From NCBI GenBank assembly GCA_005798555.1, contig SYJA01000081.1, positions 1-36,251 on the forward strand: a stretch of 36,251 nucleotides of DNA, given 5' to 3'. Below the pieces are notes generated by a model. That model saw nothing but the letters and a program-made list of their open reading frames with translations, did not search any database and was not told the origin of the DNA. This DNA comes from Actinomycetota bacterium. GTDB taxonomy: Bacteria; Actinomycetota; Actinomycetes; S36-B12. Each line of letters starts with the position of its first letter. Position 1 is the stretch's first letter. Positions 21,467-29,696 of this stretch are shown here, piece by piece. Made by a program: the position numbers and the translations under genes.

Positions 21467-22241
21467 GACGGGACTGTTAGCGGGTCGGCGGGTGCTGGTG
21501 ACCGGTGCCACCGCAGGTCTGGGTCGAGTCATTGCCGAGGCAATGGCAGATGCCGGAGCCGAAGTGGCAGTTCACGGCCGTAATCGGTCGAGGGCGGAAG
21601 AAGTGGTGCTGGGCATCGGCGAACGTGGGGGTGCTGCCCATGTGGTGGTGGGCGATCTGGCAACCGGACCCGAAGGCGTAGCGTCAATTCACCTAGCGGC
21701 GCGATCGGCTCTTGGGTCCGTGGACATTCTGGTGAATAACGCAGCCGACCAGCGCCCATCTTTATTGGGTGCTGCTGGTTGGGACACTTGGCGTGAAATC
21801 CTTGGGGTGAACCTCCTGGCCGCGGTCGAGCTGACGCGACTGGTATGTGCGGGGGCCGAAGACCTCGAAGGGGTAAGGGTGGTCAACGTGACATCGGTGG
21901 AAGCCCGGGCGCCGTTTCCGGGTCATGCGGCCTACGCGGCGTCTAAAGCGGCCCTGAATTCATTCACGGTGTCGGCGGCGAAGGAGTGGGCTCCGGCGCG
22001 AGTCAACGCGGTGGCTGCGGGACTGACAGATCGGCCCGGGCTGCCGCAGGACTGGCCCCAGGGCTGGTCGTTCTGGGCGGCCACAGCGCCGCTGCAGCGC
22101 CCGGTCAAACCAGAGGAAGTGGCGGCTGCGGTGGTGTTCCTGGCCAGCCCACTTGCATCAGGAATCACAGGAGTCACATTACCCGTGGATGCCGGTTGGA
22201 GTTCCGCAGCTCGCACCCCGTGGCACCGGCGCCCGGAGTGA
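21459..22241 (+). CDS. Short-chain dehydrogenase/reductase (SDR)
   Basis: 260 residues of the classical SDR family. The cofactor motif T-G-A-T-A-G-L-G is near residue 15, N-N-A-A-D near 90 (variant of N-N-A-G), the catalytic Ser in N-V-T-S near 145 and the Tyr-x3-Lys pair in Y-A-A-S-K near 158. The C-terminal V-T-L-P-V-D-A-G-W matches the usual V-x-G/V-D-G-G end. The GTG start lies inside the cupin gene, so it is the last gene of the mtn operon. Substrate is unknown; an aldehyde or polyol from the 5-deoxy/methylthio sugar branch is possible by context. Confidence 0.82.
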   Translation: MAETGLLAGRRVLVTGATAGLGRVIAEAMADAGAEVAVHGRNRSRAEEVVLGIGERGGAAHVVVGDLATGPEGVASIHLAARSALGSVDILVNNAADQRPSLLGAAGWDTWREILGVNLLAAVELTRLVCAGAEDLEGVRVVNVTSVEARAPFPGHAAYAASKAALNSFTVSAAKEWAPARVNAVAAGLTDRPGLPQDWPQGWSFWAATAPLQRPVKPEEVAAAVVFLASPLASGITGVTLPVDAGWSSAARTPWHRRPE

Positions 22242-22405
22242 ATTGCGGACCGGGCGCCGCAGGTGCTGGGTGTACCGCGCACCTCAGGTAACAATCTGAT
22301 GTTTTCCACTAAGTGTCCGGCACTTCCACTTTCTTTCCACTACGGTAACGTGATCTAAGTAACCTCGCAACGCGCCCTCCTACCATTTTTTTCGAAAGGG
22401 ATGTC
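22242..22405 (+). promoter_or_regulatory. Upstream region of the nucleoside importer with phased repeats
   Basis: The heptamer TTCCACT occurs three times (22304-22310, 22324-22330, 22335-22341), starting 20 and 11 bases apart, close to two and one helical turns. Between the first two is an inverted repeat AAGTG-tccgg-CACTT (22311-22325). These look like a regulator site. A TTTCCA and a downstream TAAGTA about 16-17 bases later could be the promoter, overlapping the third repeat. The lipoprotein ATG at 22406 has a clear AAAGGGA ribosome-binding site. Confidence 0.4.
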
Positions 22406-23557
22406 ATGCATCGCAAGATTCTGGCTGTTGGAATCGCCGCAGCCGCGCTTTTCCTAACGAGCTGCTCCAGCAGCACCGGCGAGGCCGCACCCGAGCCCGC
22501 CCCGGCTGCCTCTGAGGCCGCACCTGAGCCCGCCCCGGCTGCCTCTGAGCCCGCCCCGGCTGCCTCTGAGGAGCCGGTATCAGCCGCAACAATGGATGAC
22601 AGCGACTGCGCTGCTCCTGCGAACATCTGCGTCGGGCTCGTTACCGACACCGGCAAGGTGGACGACAAATCCTTCAATCAGGCTGCTTGGGAAGGCACGA
22701 AACTCGCTGCCGAAGAGCTGGGTGCGTTCAGCAAGTACATCGAAACCACCGATCCGAAGGACTACGCGAACAACATCGCGCAATTCGCCGGCAAGAGCTA
22801 CGACGTAATCGTGACCGTAGGGTTCCTGATGGGCGAGGCCACTATCGCTGCGGCCGCAGAGTATCCCAGCGTTAAATTCATCGGTGTGGACCAGTTCCAA
22901 GGTGAGCCGATCGAAAATCTCGCCGGGTTGGTATTCGATGAGAGCAAGGCCGGCTACGCGGTTGGCTATCTAGCAGGTCTGATGACCAAGACCAACAAGA
23001 TCGGTAGTGCGCTCGGTACCGACACCGTGCCGCCGGTCAAGCTCTTCGGTGAGGGCTACAAGGCGGGGGCCCTAGCAGCCAACCCGGACGTGAAAGTCAC
23101 GCTGGTCTACCACGAGCCCAACAACGCCTTCGGTGACCCAGAATGGGGCGCTAATGAGGCCCGCAAGCAGCTTGATCAAGGCGCCGACATTATCTTCGCC
23201 GCGGGTGGTGCCACCGGCAACGGAGGGCTGATTGAGGTCGCCAAAGATCCAGGCGCGGGCACGACCGTGTTCTGCATCGGTGTCGACATCGACCAGTTCT
23301 ACACGGTCCCGCAAGCAGCGAAGTGCCTGTTGACCTCGGCTGAGAAGAAGTTGGTCTCGGGTACCCAGACACTGGTTGTGGCTGCCGCCGGGGGAAGCAT
23401 GACGCCCGGTAACAACTTCGGCCCGACCGGCATCGCGCCCTACCACGACACCGAAGGTGCCGTGCCGGAGGACGTCAAGACAAAGGTCCAAGAAGTTCTC
23501 GCGGGTCTTGAGGATGGCACCATCGACACTGGTTGCCCAGCTTGCTTGGACAACTAG
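22406..23557 (+). CDS. BMP-family nucleoside-binding lipoprotein of an ABC importer
   Basis: 383 residues. A lipoprotein signal ends at F-L-T-S-C (Cys20). A repetitive Ala/Pro/Glu linker (about residues 27-60) leads to a BMP/PnrA-like periplasmic-binding domain beginning I-C-V-G-L-V-T-D-T-G-K-V-D-D-K-S-F-N-Q-A-A-W-E-G, a clear family signature. The domain continues with G-V-D-Q-F and a late C-I-G-V-D-I-D-Q-F-Y segment. BMP proteins bind nucleosides outside the cell and pass them to the permeases encoded downstream. Four Cys residues in the mature domain may pair. A strong terminator follows the gene, which would let the binding protein be made in excess of the membrane parts. Confidence 0.9.
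   Translation: MHRKILAVGIAAAALFLTSCSSSTGEAAPEPAPAASEAAPEPAPAASEPAPAASEEPVSAATMDDSDCAAPANICVGLVTDTGKVDDKSFNQAAWEGTKLAAEELGAFSKYIETTDPKDYANNIAQFAGKSYDVIVTVGFLMGEATIAAAAEYPSVKFIGVDQFQGEPIENLAGLVFDESKAGYAVGYLAGLMTKTNKIGSALGTDTVPPVKLFGEGYKAGALAANPDVKVTLVYHEPNNAFGDPEWGANEARKQLDQGADIIFAAGGATGNGGLIEVAKDPGAGTTVFCIGVDIDQFYTVPQAAKCLLTSAEKKLVSGTQTLVVAAAGGSMTPGNNFGPTGIAPYHDTEGAVPEDVKTKVQEVLAGLEDGTIDTGCPACLDN
22484..22570 (+). repeat. In-frame tandem repeat encoding the A/P/E/S linker
   Basis: Two near-identical 33-base units (22484-22516 and 22517-22549, one C/T difference) are followed by a 21-base partial unit (22550-22570). They encode the repeated Ala-Ala-Pro-Glu-Pro-Ala-Pro-Ala-Ala-Ser-Glu linker between lipid anchor and binding domain. 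Copy number may vary between strains. Confidence 0.9.
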
Positions 23558-23579
23558 CGATCTAGCGTTGCACAGCGCA

Positions 23580-23620
23580 CAGGGGTGGGAGCGGTCCTTG
23601 GCCGCTCCCACCCCTGTTTT
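23580..23620 (+). terminator. Rho-independent terminator after the binding-protein gene
   Basis: A perfect 15-bp stem (23580-23594 with 23602-23616), GC-rich, has a 7-base loop and is followed by TTTT. It lies between the binding-protein stop (23557) and the first permease (23670). It should attenuate read-through into the permease and ATPase genes. Confidence 0.85.
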
Positions 23621-23669
23621 ATAAATTTTATGGCCACCCGGCCATGGCTATCTGGAAGGAAGCCAAGTC

Positions 23670-24788
23670 ATGTCTGTGACCGACCCTTCGCAAACGGATT
23701 TGGGCCACACCGACCCGGACCCGATGCGGGCTGGTCGCTGGCCCCGGGTGCAGGCTGTTGCTATTCCAGTGGTGTCGGTCCTCCTGGCATTCGCCCTTGG
23801 CGGGATCCTTATTTGGTTGCAGGGAGTCAATCCGTTTTATGCCTACTGGGTGCTTTTCGAGAACGCCCTGGGGTCGAGCGAGGGCCTACTTCGAGTAATG
23901 CAGAAGTCCACGCCGTTGATTCTCACTGGGTTGGCGGTGACGATAGGACTTAGAACCGGACTGTTTAATATCGGTGCACAGGGGCAGCTCCTCGTTGGTG
24001 CGATCGGCGCGGCATGGGCTGGCTACAACTTCCAATTACCCGCCCTTATTCACATTCCTTTCGCCATTGCCTTCGGGATGCTGTGCGGTGCGGCCTGGGC
24101 CTCTATCGCCGGCGTCCTTAGGGCATATCGCAGCGTATCCGAAGTAATCACGACGATCATGCTGAATGCTGTGGCTATCGCTCTAGTGGACTACCTGGCG
24201 AGCCGGCCCCTCAAGGAGCCGGACCAACCCATCACCCGGACCCCACCGGTTGCGGATAGCGCGGCCTTGCCGGACTTCGGCACCGTGCCCGCGGGCTTCT
24301 TGATTGCCCTAGCCGTAGCCATCTTCTTCAGTTGGTTCCTGACTCGCACGAATCAGGGGTTCCGCTTCAACACGGTAGGCATGAATCCAAACGCGGCGAA
24401 CTATGCGGGTATCGGAGTCAAGAGGACTATCTTCCTCGCCATGGCTGTCAGCGGTGCCCTAGCAGGTTTGGGAGGTGCAGTCGAAACACTGGGAATCACC
24501 GGGAGATTTGAGCCAACATTCAACGCCGGACTAGGTTTTGACGGAATCACGATTGCCCTGCTCGCGCGTGCTAATCCCCTTGCGACCATTCCTGCGGCGC
24601 TTTTGGTCGGCATTCTGCGATCAGGTGCGGCGACGCTGCAGTTCGAGACCGGCATCGAACCCGAGGTGGTCGATGTCATCTTGGCGTTGACCTTGCTATT
24701 TGTCGCTGCACCAATAGTGAGCCGACTGCTGCTCCGCAAAAAGACGCAGAAGCGGACTAGCGTCGATTCAGGCGGGGGTGGCGTATGA
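23670..24788 (+). CDS. Nucleoside ABC transporter permease (YufP type)
   Basis: 372 residues of the branched-chain/BMP-type permease family, inner membrane. A short cytoplasmic N-terminus is followed by about nine or ten helices. Family landmarks include G-L-R-T-G-L-F-N-I-G-A-Q-G-Q-L near residue 92, S-E-V-I-T-T-I-M-L-N near 160 and G-A-L-A-G-L-G-G near 265. An AAGGA ribosome-binding site precedes the ATG. The stop overlaps the second permease as ATGA. With the BMP lipoprotein and double ATPase this makes one complete importer; by family its cargo is nucleosides, which fits the neighbouring catabolic genes. Confidence 0.9.
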   Translation: MSVTDPSQTDLGHTDPDPMRAGRWPRVQAVAIPVVSVLLAFALGGILIWLQGVNPFYAYWVLFENALGSSEGLLRVMQKSTPLILTGLAVTIGLRTGLFNIGAQGQLLVGAIGAAWAGYNFQLPALIHIPFAIAFGMLCGAAWASIAGVLRAYRSVSEVITTIMLNAVAIALVDYLASRPLKEPDQPITRTPPVADSAALPDFGTVPAGFLIALAVAIFFSWFLTRTNQGFRFNTVGMNPNAANYAGIGVKRTIFLAMAVSGALAGLGGAVETLGITGRFEPTFNAGLGFDGITIALLARANPLATIPAALLVGILRSGAATLQFETGIEPEVVDVILALTLLFVAAPIVSRLLLRKKTQKRTSVDSGGGGV

Positions 24789-25759
24789 GAGCCCGCTACG
24801 CCTACATGCTGACGATCGTAATCCTGTCTTTCATCCTTCTAGCCTACGTGCTGGACGCGACGCGCACGGTCTCAGTGCTGTCCTTCTCATTGCGCTACGC
24901 CGTCCCGCTGATCTTGGCCGCGATGGTGGGCGTTATCTGCGAGCGCAGCGGTGTGATCAACATCGGCATCGAAGGCCAGATGCTGATGAGTGCCTTTGCA
25001 GGATTTTTCGGGGCAGCTTTGACCGGAAACCTGATCGTCGGAACAATGATTGGTGTCGGCACAGGTATGATCATGGGGGCCTTCTTGGCGACGGGAGCGG
25101 TCACCTGGAAAATGGATCAGATAATCGCTGGCACCATTATAAATATCCTTGCGACCGGTCTGACGTCATTTTTCTATGCGCAGGGTTACGTCTTGCCCGC
25201 CATCACTCCACAATTGCGAATCCCAGGGTTGGCGGATATCCCCCTCATCGGACCAGTGTTGTTCGATAACGGACTGTTCACCTACGCGGCGATTGCGTCG
25301 GCATTCGTGCTGTGGATCCTGCTGTTCAAGACGATCTGGGGATTGCGCACGCGGGCTGTGGGTGAGATGCCCGGATCGGCCGATACCTCCGGCGTGAACG
25401 TGCAGCGCATGCGGTTTCTCAATGTCACCTTTGCCGGCGCCCTCGCTGGTTTGGCAGGTGCCTATCTTTCTATCGAGGCCGCCAGTAATTTCGACCGCGG
25501 GATGACGGCTGGTAGAGGGTTCACTGCCCTCGCGATCATGATCTTCGGTGCCTGGAATCCGATCGGAGCTATGGCGGCTGCCTTGTTTTTCGGGCTGGCG
25601 AATGGCCTTGCCAGTCAGCTCCAGACAGATGAAGTCATCGACATCCCGCCCCAGTTCATCAACATGCTGCCGTACGTATTGACAATTGTTCTGCTGGCGA
25701 TTGTCTCCGGCCGCATCAAGCCCCCGGCGGCGGTCGGCAAACCCTACGAGAAGGAATAG
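24785..25759 (+). CDS. Nucleoside ABC transporter permease (YufQ type)
   Basis: 324 residues, the second permease of the importer. After a first helix (L-T-I-V-I-L-S-F-I-L-L-A-Y) come the family motifs C-E-R-S-G-V-I-N-I-G-I-E-G-Q-M near residue 50 and W-K-M-D-Q-I-I-A-G-T-I-I-N near 115. A G-A-L-A-G-L-A-G-A-Y loop lies near 223. It forms the heterodimeric membrane channel with the preceding permease, whose gene it overlaps by 4 bases, and the ATPase gene follows 9 bases after its stop. Confidence 0.9.
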   Translation: MRARYAYMLTIVILSFILLAYVLDATRTVSVLSFSLRYAVPLILAAMVGVICERSGVINIGIEGQMLMSAFAGFFGAALTGNLIVGTMIGVGTGMIMGAFLATGAVTWKMDQIIAGTIINILATGLTSFFYAQGYVLPAITPQLRIPGLADIPLIGPVLFDNGLFTYAAIASAFVLWILLFKTIWGLRTRAVGEMPGSADTSGVNVQRMRFLNVTFAGALAGLAGAYLSIEAASNFDRGMTAGRGFTALAIMIFGAWNPIGAMAAALFFGLANGLASQLQTDEVIDIPPQFINMLPYVLTIVLLAIVSGRIKPPAAVGKPYEKE

Positions 25760-25768
25760 AGGTGAACT

Positions 25769-27301
25769 ATGTCGTCCGCGGGTTCTGAGGTGCCAATTCT
25801 TCAGGTGCGCGGTCTCACCAAGCGCTTTCCCGGCGTGGTCGCCAATCAGGATGTGTCCTTGTCCATCGCCCCGGGCCAAATTGTTGGACTACTTGGCGAA
25901 AACGGTGCAGGGAAGTCCACGCTGGTCAAAATGATCTACGGGCTCTACGAGCCAGATGAGGGCGAAATCATCATCAAGGGCTCGCCGGTGAGACTTTCAG
26001 GGCCTCGGGATGCGATTCGACGGGGAATCGGAATGGTGCATCAGCACTTCCAACTCGTTCCGGTCTTCACCGTAGCTGAGAATGTCATTCTTGGTGATGA
26101 GCCACATAAGTCGGTGTTCATCAATATGAAAAGAGCCACTCAGGAAGTAGCGCGATTGTCCGAGCAATTCGGCCTTGCGGTCGATGTGAATGCAAAAGTC
26201 GAGGGCCTTCCGGTCGGTGCCAAGCAGCGTGTAGAGATCCTCAAAGCGCTGTATCGTCGCGCTGACATCTTGATTATGGATGAACCTACCGCCGTCCTCA
26301 CGCCGCGGGAAACGGATGAACTGCTGAAGGTCATTCGAGGGTTCGCGGACAACGGAGTAGCGGTTATTTTCATCACTCACAAGCTTCGTGAGGTCCTTGC
26401 CATTGCCGACACCATTGAGGTGCTGCGGGACGGAAAAGTGGTGGGTACAACAACACCTGGTGAAACTGACCAGGCGGGACTGGCTCAGATGATGGTGGGC
26501 CGTAGCGTTTTGCTGACCGTCAACAAGACCCCTGCTGAGCCAGGTGCGATCGTCCTTGACGTTCAAGGACTCGCTGTCGCCACTGATCTAGGTCTCCCGG
26601 CAGTCCGCGGTGTTGACCTTCAGGTGCGTGCAGGGGAGATCTTGGGCATCGCGGGCGTTGAGGGTAATGGCCAGCGTGAGCTGGTTGAGGCCCTGACCGG
26701 GCTGCGACATTGCACGGCCGACCACATGTCGGTCTCGGGCATGAGCACCCTGGGACAAAGTCCGCACGCAATTCATGCGATGGGTGTGGGCCACGTGCCG
26801 GAGGATCGGGAGAAGGATGGCTTGGTCGGCCCTTACTCCATCGCTGACAACCTGGTGCTCAATAGATTCGATGAACCGGAATTCTCGAGCAGGGGGGTGC
26901 GCAATCGCTCAGCGGTAAACGCCTTGGCTACCGAACTTGTCAGTGAGTACGACGTGCGCACCCCAACTATCACCACCTCCGCCGAGTCGCTGTCTGGCGG
27001 CAATAAGCAGAAAGTGATTATTGCCAGAGAATTAGCGTCGAATCCCGAGTTGCTGATTGCATCTCAGCCGACTCGAGGTGTCGACGTCGGTTCCATCGAG
27101 TTCATTCATTCGAGGATTGTGGCAGCGCGGGACAGGGGCGCAGCGATACTCCTCGTATCCGCGGAGCTCGACGAAGTCCTCGGTCTGGCCGATCGAGTCT
27201 TGGTAATGTACAACGGTCGTTTCGTTGCGGAAATAGCCTCCGCGGATATCGACCGAACGAGTATCGGGAGACTGATGGCTGGCGGAGACGTCCAGCAATA
27301 G
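25769..27301 (+). CDS. Nucleoside ABC transporter ATP-binding protein (two ABC domains)
   Basis: 510 residues with two fused nucleotide-binding domains. In domain 1 the Walker A G-E-N-G-A-G-K-S-T is near residue 45, a Q-loop H-Q-H-F-Q-L near 92, and the Walker B I-M-D-E-P-T near 170. Domain 2 begins near 255 with a degenerate Walker A (G-V-E-G-N-G-Q-R-E-L), a good L-S-G-G-N-K-Q-K signature near 410 and the Walker B changed to L-I-A-S-Q-P-T-R-G-V-D. This asymmetric pattern is usual for sugar/nucleoside ABC ATPases. It powers import by the two upstream permeases. It converges with the mutase gene on the other strand. Confidence 0.9.
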   Translation: MSSAGSEVPILQVRGLTKRFPGVVANQDVSLSIAPGQIVGLLGENGAGKSTLVKMIYGLYEPDEGEIIIKGSPVRLSGPRDAIRRGIGMVHQHFQLVPVFTVAENVILGDEPHKSVFINMKRATQEVARLSEQFGLAVDVNAKVEGLPVGAKQRVEILKALYRRADILIMDEPTAVLTPRETDELLKVIRGFADNGVAVIFITHKLREVLAIADTIEVLRDGKVVGTTTPGETDQAGLAQMMVGRSVLLTVNKTPAEPGAIVLDVQGLAVATDLGLPAVRGVDLQVRAGEILGIAGVEGNGQRELVEALTGLRHCTADHMSVSGMSTLGQSPHAIHAMGVGHVPEDREKDGLVGPYSIADNLVLNRFDEPEFSSRGVRNRSAVNALATELVSEYDVRTPTITTSAESLSGGNKQKVIIARELASNPELLIASQPTRGVDVGSIEFIHSRIVAARDRGAAILLVSAELDEVLGLADRVLVMYNGRFVAEIASADIDRTSIGRLMAGGDVQQ

Positions 27302-27350
27302 GCCTCCCGGGTTGCTGGGCGCAGCGGCAATAGGCGCTTTTAGCCCGATA

Positions 27351-28931
27351 TTAGAACCGGTCGGTCGGCTCGAACAGGCCCCAAACATCGCGCAGCGCAT
27401 TTGAAACCTCACCCACGGTCGCACTCGCCCTTAACGCATCTCGCATCGGATAAAGCAGGTTGGCGTCGCTTCTTGCGGTTTCGCGGATCCCCTCGAGCAG
27501 TCTGTCGACTTCAGAGTTGTCGCGGCGGGCCCGCAAAGTTACGAGCCGAGCCGACTGCTCCGCCTCAATCGCCGGGTTAACTCGCAGCGGTGGGTAGTGC
27601 TCTTTGTCGTCAGTTGTAAATTTATTGAGGCCGACAACCACCCGGGTGCCATCGTCAATTTCGCGGGCGATGTCATAGGCCGAGCGCTCGATCTCTGCCT
27701 TCTGGAAGCCCTGTTCGATCGCCGCCACCGCCCCGCCCATCTCGTCAATGCGGGTGATCAACGCGGTGGCCGACGCCTCAATTTCGTCGGTCAAGGACTC
27801 GACAACATAAGAGCCGGCAAAGGGGTCGACGGTTGCGCAGACATCGGTTTCATATGCGAGCACCTGCTGGGTGCGCAGTGCTAGCCGTGCGGCCTTTTCG
27901 CTCGGGAGGGCAATTGCCTCATCAAATGAGTTGGTGTGAAGCGACTGGGTGCCGCCCAGCACCGCGGCCAAACCCTGTACCGCCACCCGGACCATGTTGA
28001 CCTCGGGCTGTTGCGCGGTCAATTGCACACCGGCCGTTTGGGTGTGAAACCTCAGCATCCACGACTTGGGATCCTTGGCTCCGAATCGCTCCCGCATGAT
28101 TTTGGCCCACATCCGCCGGGCTGCCCTAAATTTTGCGACTTCTTCCAGAACCGTCGTGCGTGAAACGAAGAAAAAAGCCAGGCGCGGGGCGAATTCATCG
28201 ACATCTTGGCCGGAAGCCACAGCGGCTTTCACGTACTCGATGCCGTCGGCAAGGGTGAAAGCGATTTCCTGCACCGGGGTGGCTCCGGCCTCAGCCATGT
28301 GGTAACCGGAGATCGAGATGGTGTTCCATTTGGGAATCTCATTACGGCAGTAGGTGAAGATATCGGTGATCAAGCGCAGCGACTGCACGGGCGGATAGAT
28401 ATAGGTGCCGCGCGCAATGTACTCCTTGAGCACGTCATTTTGAATGGTGCCATTGAGTTTATCGGCAGCTACGCCCTTCTCCTCCGCAACCAGCTGGTAG
28501 AGCAGAAGCAAAATTGCCGCCGTGGAGTTTATGGTCATCGAAGTGGAGACCTCATCCAGTGCAATTCCGTCGAAGAGGATCCGCATGTCTTCAATCGAAT
28601 CAATTGCCACGCCGACCTTGCCAACCTCACCATGCGCTAGCGGATGATCGGAGTCGTAACCCATTTGCGTTGGCAGATCGAAGGCCACCGATAAGCCAGT
28701 GGTGCCGGCCGCCAGTAATTGGCGGTATCGCTCATTGGACTCGACGGCTGTACCAAACCCCGCGTACTGGCGCATCGTCCAGGGCCGCCCGGTATACATC
28801 GACGGGTACACACCCCGGGTGAACGGGTACTCCCCCGGCTTACCGAGTTGCCGCGGCTCGTCCCAATCAACAAGGCAATCAGGACCGTAGACCGGGTGCA
28901 GGGGCAGGCCAGACTCGGTTGAACCGTTCAC
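27351..28931 (-). CDS. Methylmalonyl-CoA mutase large (alpha) subunit, two-subunit type
   Basis: 526 residues forming only the acyl-CoA-binding TIM barrel: R-Q-Y-A-G-F-G-T near residue 54, [17 protein letters not shown] near 82 and the late S-L-H-T-N-S-F-D-E motif near 340. The C-terminal B12-binding domain (D-x-H-x-x-G) is missing, so a separate small subunit must exist elsewhere. The Tyr in R-Q-Y-A-G-F and Arg in A-R-G-T-Y-I-Y-P-P agree with methylmalonyl-CoA rather than isobutyryl-CoA specificity. It interconverts methylmalonyl-CoA and succinyl-CoA. The GTG start has a TAAGGT box 7 nt upstream. Neighbouring sdh genes handle the next product, succinate. Confidence 0.87.
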   Translation of the reverse strand: MNGSTESGLPLHPVYGPDCLVDWDEPRQLGKPGEYPFTRGVYPSMYTGRPWTMRQYAGFGTAVESNERYRQLLAAGTTGLSVAFDLPTQMGYDSDHPLAHGEVGKVGVAIDSIEDMRILFDGIALDEVSTSMTINSTAAILLLLYQLVAEEKGVAADKLNGTIQNDVLKEYIARGTYIYPPVQSLRLITDIFTYCRNEIPKWNTISISGYHMAEAGATPVQEIAFTLADGIEYVKAAVASGQDVDEFAPRLAFFFVSRTTVLEEVAKFRAARRMWAKIMRERFGAKDPKSWMLRFHTQTAGVQLTAQQPEVNMVRVAVQGLAAVLGGTQSLHTNSFDEAIALPSEKAARLALRTQQVLAYETDVCATVDPFAGSYVVESLTDEIEASATALITRIDEMGGAVAAIEQGFQKAEIERSAYDIAREIDDGTRVVVGLNKFTTDDKEHYPPLRVNPAIEAEQSARLVTLRARRDNSEVDRLLEGIRETARSDANLLYPMRDALRASATVGEVSNALRDVWGLFEPTDRF

Positions 28932-28938
28932 TTAACCA

Positions 28939-28944
28939 ACCTTA
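28939..28944 (-). promoter_or_regulatory. -10 box for the leaderless mutase gene
   Basis: On the minus strand TAAGGT lies 7 bases before the GTG start at 28931. Its first three bases are the stop codon of sdhB, so promoter and stop share bases. Confidence 0.4.
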
Positions 28945-29694
28945 GTCGCGTCGCACACCGATCTTGCGGCCCAGCCACGTGACCGGGTCGTACTTGACGT
29001 CGACCACCCGCTCCTTCAGCGGAATCAGGGCGTTATCGGTGATCTTGATGTGCTCTGGGCAAACCTCGGTGCAGCACTTGGTGATATTGCAGTAGCCCAG
29101 ACCGAGGACCTCTTGGGCCTCATGCTTGCGATCGGCTACATCCAGTGGATGCATTTCAAGTTCAGCCACCCGCATTAGGACGCGCGGTCCGGCGAAGCTA
29201 GTCATGTTGTCTTCATGATCACGGATGGCGTGACAGGTATTTTGGCAGAGGAAACATTCGATGCATTTGCGGAACTCTTGGCTTCGGGCAACATCTTTTT
29301 GCTGCATTCGATAGTCACCCGGCTTCAATCCCTTTGGCGGAGTGAAGGCAGTGACCTCACGCGACTTCTGGTAATTGAAAGACACGTCGGTTACCAGGTC
29401 ACGTATTGTCGGAAAAGCTCGTAATGGCGTGACCGTCACGACTTCGTCATCCTCATAGGTATTCATCCGAGTCATGCACATTAACTTCGGGCGCCCATTC
29501 ACCTCTGCGCTACAGGAGCCACATTTACCGGCCTTGCAGTTCCACCGGACAGCCAGATCTGATGCTTGCGTTGACTGAATTCGCTGGATCACATCAAGGA
29601 CCACCTCGCCGTCATTGACGTCAACCGTGTAATCCTGCAGGGCGCCTTCGCCGCCATCACCACGCCACACCCGAAACTTAGCTGCATGGGACAT
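28942..29694 (-). CDS. sdhB: Succinate dehydrogenase iron-sulfur subunit
   Basis: 250 residues carrying three clusters. The plant-type 2Fe-2S ligands are in W-N-C-K-A-G-K-C-G-S-C and a later L-M-C near residues 52-73; the ferredoxin domain has C-I-E-C-F-L-C-Q-N-T-C near 150 and C-N-I-T-K-C-C-T-E-V-C-P near 205. It passes electrons from SdhA to the membrane subunit. The gene begins 2 bases after sdhA and ends the sdhCAB operon. The form fits the Sdh1-type complex of mycobacteria. Confidence 0.92.
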   Translation of the reverse strand: MSHAAKFRVWRGDGGEGALQDYTVDVNDGEVVLDVIQRIQSTQASDLAVRWNCKAGKCGSCSAEVNGRPKLMCMTRMNTYEDDEVVTVTPLRAFPTIRDLVTDVSFNYQKSREVTAFTPPKGLKPGDYRMQQKDVARSQEFRKCIECFLCQNTCHAIRDHEDNMTSFAGPRVLMRVAELEMHPLDVADRKHEAQEVLGLGYCNITKCCTEVCPEHIKITDNALIPLKERVVDVKYDPVTWLGRKIGVRRD

Positions 29695-29696
29695 TG

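Noticed and set aside
13504-22241. Recent horizontal transfer of the mtn block
   Set aside because: No integrase, transposase, flanking repeats or obvious change in base composition was seen; only gene order hints at insertion.
22484-22570. CRISPR-like repeats
   Set aside because: The units are directly adjacent without spacers and are in frame with a protein linker.
25166-25879. A 237-residue open frame on the minus strand
   Set aside because: It is antisense to the second permease and the ATPase start, with Arg/Gly/His-rich composition and no recognisable fold.
27302-27350. Possible terminator between the ABC ATPase and the mutase
   Set aside because: Only a 4-bp AGCG/CGCT stem with a short T run is visible; too weak to annotate.
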